A stretch of 64,000 bases of DNA, taken from Clostridia bacterium (lineage in GTDB: Bacteria > Bacillota > Clostridia > Oscillospirales > Acutalibacteraceae). Shown here piece by piece: positions 61,645 through 64,000 of this stretch. Each line of letters starts with the position of its first letter. The stretch's first letter is position 1. The stretch lies in NCBI GenBank assembly GCA_017428085.1, contig JAFRRP010000019.1, positions 1 through 64,000 on the forward strand, given 5' to 3'. The notes beneath the pieces are model-generated. The model did not search any database and was not told the origin of the DNA. It worked only from the letters and a program-made list of their open reading frames with translations. The position numbers and the translations under genes were made by a program.

Positions 61645-63411
61645 TTGAGTACTGGAAGAATCGTAAAGGTCGCCGGCCCTTTGGTGATCGCAGAAGGCAT
61701 GCGCGACGTGAATATGTTTGACGTGGTCAAGGTCTCGGCCCACCGGCTGACGGGCGAGATCATTGAGATGCACGGCGACCGCGCCTCCATACAGGTGTAT
61801 GAAGAAACGGCAGGTCTGGGCGCCGGGGAACCCGTGGAATCGACGGGCTATCCGCTGAGCGTCGAGCTGGGTCCCGGCCTCATCAAGGGCATCTTTGACG
61901 GTATCCAGCGCCCGCTGGAAGCCATTCGCAAGGTAGCAGGCAACAATCTGACGAGGGGCATCGAGGTGCCGTCGCTGGACAGGACCGCAAAATGGCATTT
62001 TGTTCCCACCGCCAAAGCGGGGGACGAAGTCGCCGCGGGCGATATCGTTGGCTTTGTACAGGAAACCGAGATCGTCAGACACCAGATCATGGTGCCCTAC
62101 GGCGTCAGCGGTACGCTGTCCTCTGTCGCGGAGGGCGACTACACCGTGGAGCAGACCGTGGCGACCGTGAAAGCGCAGAGCGGGGAATTCCCCATTACCC
62201 TGATGCAGAAATGGCCCGTGCGCCGCGGCAGGCCTTATAAAAACAAATTATCCCCCGACGTGCCGCTGATCACCGGCCAGCGGAATATTGACACGCTGTT
62301 TCCCATCGCCAAGGGCGGCGTGGCGGCTATTCCCGGCCCCTTCGGCAGCGGCAAGACCGTCACCCAGCACCAGCTGGCCAAATGGTCGGAGGCGGATATT
62401 GTCGTCTATATCGGCTGCGGCGAGCGCGGCAACGAGATGACCGACGTACTCAACGAGTTCCCGGAGATCGTGGACCCCAAGACAGGCAAGTCCCTGATGG
62501 AGCGTACGGTGCTGATCGCCAACACCTCTGATATGCCCGTGGCGGCCCGTGAGGCCTCCATTTATACCGGCATCACCATCGCAGAATACTTCCGCGATAT
62601 GGGGTATTCCGTGGCGTTAATGGCCGATTCCACCTCCCGCTGGGCGGAGGCTCTGCGCGAGATGTCCGGCCGTCTGGAGGAGATGCCCGGCGAGGAGGGC
62701 TATCCCGCCTATCTCGGTTCCCGTCTGGCGCAGTTCTACGAGCGCGCCGGGCGCGTCAAGTGCCTTTGCTCCGGCGACAGAGAAGCCAGCCTTTCCGTCA
62801 TCGGCGCGGTTTCGCCCCCCGGCGGCGATATTTCGGAGCCGGTCTCGCAGGCGACGCTGCGTATCGTCAAGGTTTTCTGGGGATTGGATTCCCAGTTGGC
62901 CTATAAGCGCCATTTCCCGGCTATCAACTGGCTGACCTCCTATTCGCTGTACGCGGAAAACCTCGGCAAGTGGTTCAACGCTAACGTTGCCGAGGACTGG
63001 ACGGAGCTGCGCGGCCGCATCATGGCCATGCTTTCCGAGGAGGCCTCGCTGGAAGAGATCGTCAAGCTGGTGGGCATGGATGCGCTGTCCGCGGGCGACC
63101 GCCTGAAAATGGAGGCGGCCCGTTCCATCCGCGAGGACTTTTTGCAGCAAGATTCCTTTGATGAGGTTGACACCTATGCGTCGCTGAATAAACAGCACAT
63201 GCTGATGCGTTTGGTGCTGGCGTATTATGACAAGGCTCTGGACGCGCTGCAATTGGGCGCTGATATCAATAAGCTTGCTGCGATCCCCATCCGTGAGGAT
63301 ATCGGCAGGTTCAAATATGTTCGTGAAAATGAGACGGAAGTCGAATATGAACGCATCATGGACGCGCTGGAAGAGCAGATCGCGCAGGTGCTGGCGGAGA
63401 GGGAGGACTGA
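61645..63411 (+). CDS. ntpA: V-type ATPase catalytic subunit A
   Basis: The 588-residue catalytic subunit hydrolyses or makes ATP. N-terminal beta barrel (about 1-70), the V-type insertion (about 115-180), Walker [13 protein letters not shown] near 230, catalytic [11 protein letters not shown] near 258, Walker [18 protein letters not shown] near 325, and the C-terminal helical domain are all in place. The start is TTG at 61645 with AGGCAGGA upstream. Length and order agree with Enterococcus NtpA. Confidence 0.97.
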   Translation: MSTGRIVKVAGPLVIAEGMRDVNMFDVVKVSAHRLTGEIIEMHGDRASIQVYEETAGLGAGEPVESTGYPLSVELGPGLIKGIFDGIQRPLEAIRKVAGNNLTRGIEVPSLDRTAKWHFVPTAKAGDEVAAGDIVGFVQETEIVRHQIMVPYGVSGTLSSVAEGDYTVEQTVATVKAQSGEFPITLMQKWPVRRGRPYKNKLSPDVPLITGQRNIDTLFPIAKGGVAAIPGPFGSGKTVTQHQLAKWSEADIVVYIGCGERGNEMTDVLNEFPEIVDPKTGKSLMERTVLIANTSDMPVAAREASIYTGITIAEYFRDMGYSVALMADSTSRWAEALREMSGRLEEMPGEEGYPAYLGSRLAQFYERAGRVKCLCSGDREASLSVIGAVSPPGGDISEPVSQATLRIVKVFWGLDSQLAYKRHFPAINWLTSYSLYAENLGKWFNANVAEDWTELRGRIMAMLSEEASLEEIVKLVGMDALSAGDRLKMEAARSIREDFLQQDSFDEVDTYASLNKQHMLMRLVLAYYDKALDALQLGADINKLAAIPIREDIGRFKYVRENETEVEYERIMDALEEQIAQVLAERED

Positions 63412-63414
63412 GTT

Positions 63415-64000
63415 ATGCCCAAAGAATACAGAACTTTACAGGAAGTTGCCGGTCCTTTGCTGCTGGTCCGCGACGTAGAGGGCGTGAAATATGAGGAGCT
63501 GGGCGAGATCGAGTTGGCCAACGGCGAAACGCGCCGCTGCCGCACGTTGGAGATCGACGGCACCAACGCGCTGGTGCAGCTTTTCGATAACGCGCAGGGC
63601 ATCAACCTCGCCACCTCCAAGGTGCGCTTTTTGGGCCGCCAGATGGAGCTGGCGGTCTCCCGCGATATGCTGGGCCGCGTGTTCGACGGTCTGGGCCGTC
63701 CCATTGACGGTGGGCCGGAGATCATTCCCGACAAGCGCATGGACGTGAACGGTTCTCCCATGAACCCCGCCGCGCGCGCCTATCCGCAGGAGTTCATCCA
63801 GACCGGCGTTTCCGCCATCGACGGGCTTAACACGCTGGTGCGCGGGCAGAAGCTTCCCATTTTCTCCGCCTCAGGCCTGCCCCACGCGCAGCTGGCGGCG
63901 CAGATCGCCCGTCAGGCCAAGGTGCGCGGCACGCAGGAGGATTTCGCCGTCGTGTTCGCTGCCATGGGCATCACCTTCGAGGAATCCAACTTCTTCGTGG
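63415..64000 (+). CDS. ntpB: V-type ATPase subunit B, cut by the window end
   Basis: The first 195 residues of the non-catalytic nucleotide-binding subunit are present: [40 protein letters not shown] and [20 protein letters not shown], and the loop [18 protein letters not shown] in place of a standard P-loop, as usual for B subunits. It begins 3 bp after ntpA. The rest of the gene lies to the right of the window. Confidence 0.95.
   Translation, partial: MPKEYRTLQEVAGPLLLVRDVEGVKYEELGEIELANGETRRCRTLEIDGTNALVQLFDNAQGINLATSKVRFLGRQMELAVSRDMLGRVFDGLGRPIDGGPEIIPDKRMDVNGSPMNPAARAYPQEFIQTGVSAIDGLNTLVRGQKLPIFSASGLPHAQLAAQIARQAKVRGTQEDFAVVFAAMGITFEESNFFV

Overview
The window reads as a chromosome segment of a Gram-positive, anaerobic, gut-type bacterium of class Clostridia, probably near Oscillospiraceae or Ruminococcaceae; this placement is inference, not a database result. 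The base composition is moderately GC-rich. Signs of this group are strong GGAGG ribosome-binding sites, sigma-A promoters, a T-box leader on pheST, a GAAC-N4-GTTC LexA box on uvrBA, an ireB gene, a Na+-type V-ATPase operon, and a ferredoxin-linked indolepyruvate oxidoreductase. No rRNA, tRNA or CRISPR array was recognised.

1-4.65 kb: right end of an integrated mobile element next to the 3' end of a GMP synthetase gene. A tightly packed minus-strand operon (excisionase-like, tyrosine integrase, ribbon-helix-helix mobilisation-like protein, RepA-like ATPase) ends at an iteron-like GTGACG array. An XRE regulator faces the other way. 4.65-7 kb: a GMP synthetase lacking the amidotransferase domain, a frameshifted gtrA and a YczE-like membrane protein.

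7-18.5 kb: a complete histidine operon, hisZ-hisG-hisD-(sialidase pseudogene)-hisC-hisB-hisH-hisA-hisF-TAXI-gltS-hisIE. A TAXI lipoprotein paired with a GltS-type symporter sits inside it. A divergent PRPP synthetase at 32.5 kb could feed the pathway. 18.6-26.3 kb: flavin reductase, GH36 galactosidase, ireB pair, and pheST behind a T-box. 26.4-37.9 kb: a secreted protein, HAD phosphatase, GH13 glucosidase, two paralogous lysophospholipase-like hydrolases, an acyltransferase, prs, a GH92 enzyme whose usual catalytic Glu appears to be Gln, and a membrane-anchored SH3 protein. The three glycosidases have no signal peptide, so they probably act on imported sugars.

38-49 kb: MreB-like protein, recD2, a small membrane peptide, and the SOS-controlled uvrB-uvrA-rluA operon, whose uvrB lacks a standard start codon at its conserved N-terminus. 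49.2-54.5 kb: an aromatic amino acid fermentation operon (acyl-CoA ligase, iorA, iorB, aminotransferase). 54.6-56.8 kb: a probably leaderless gene for a degenerate RecQ-like protein, then a Gfo/Idh oxidoreductase. 56.8-64 kb: the V-ATPase operon in the order ntpF-I-K-E-C-G-A-B, cut by the window end; its K subunit carries the sodium-ligand residues.

Gene borders are rich in REP/REPIN-like palindromes at about 8.8-9.05, 10.34, 25.96, 28.6 and 49.0 kb, with a tandem hairpin array at 30.4-30.65 kb. In two places the repeat supplies the stop codon of the upstream gene.
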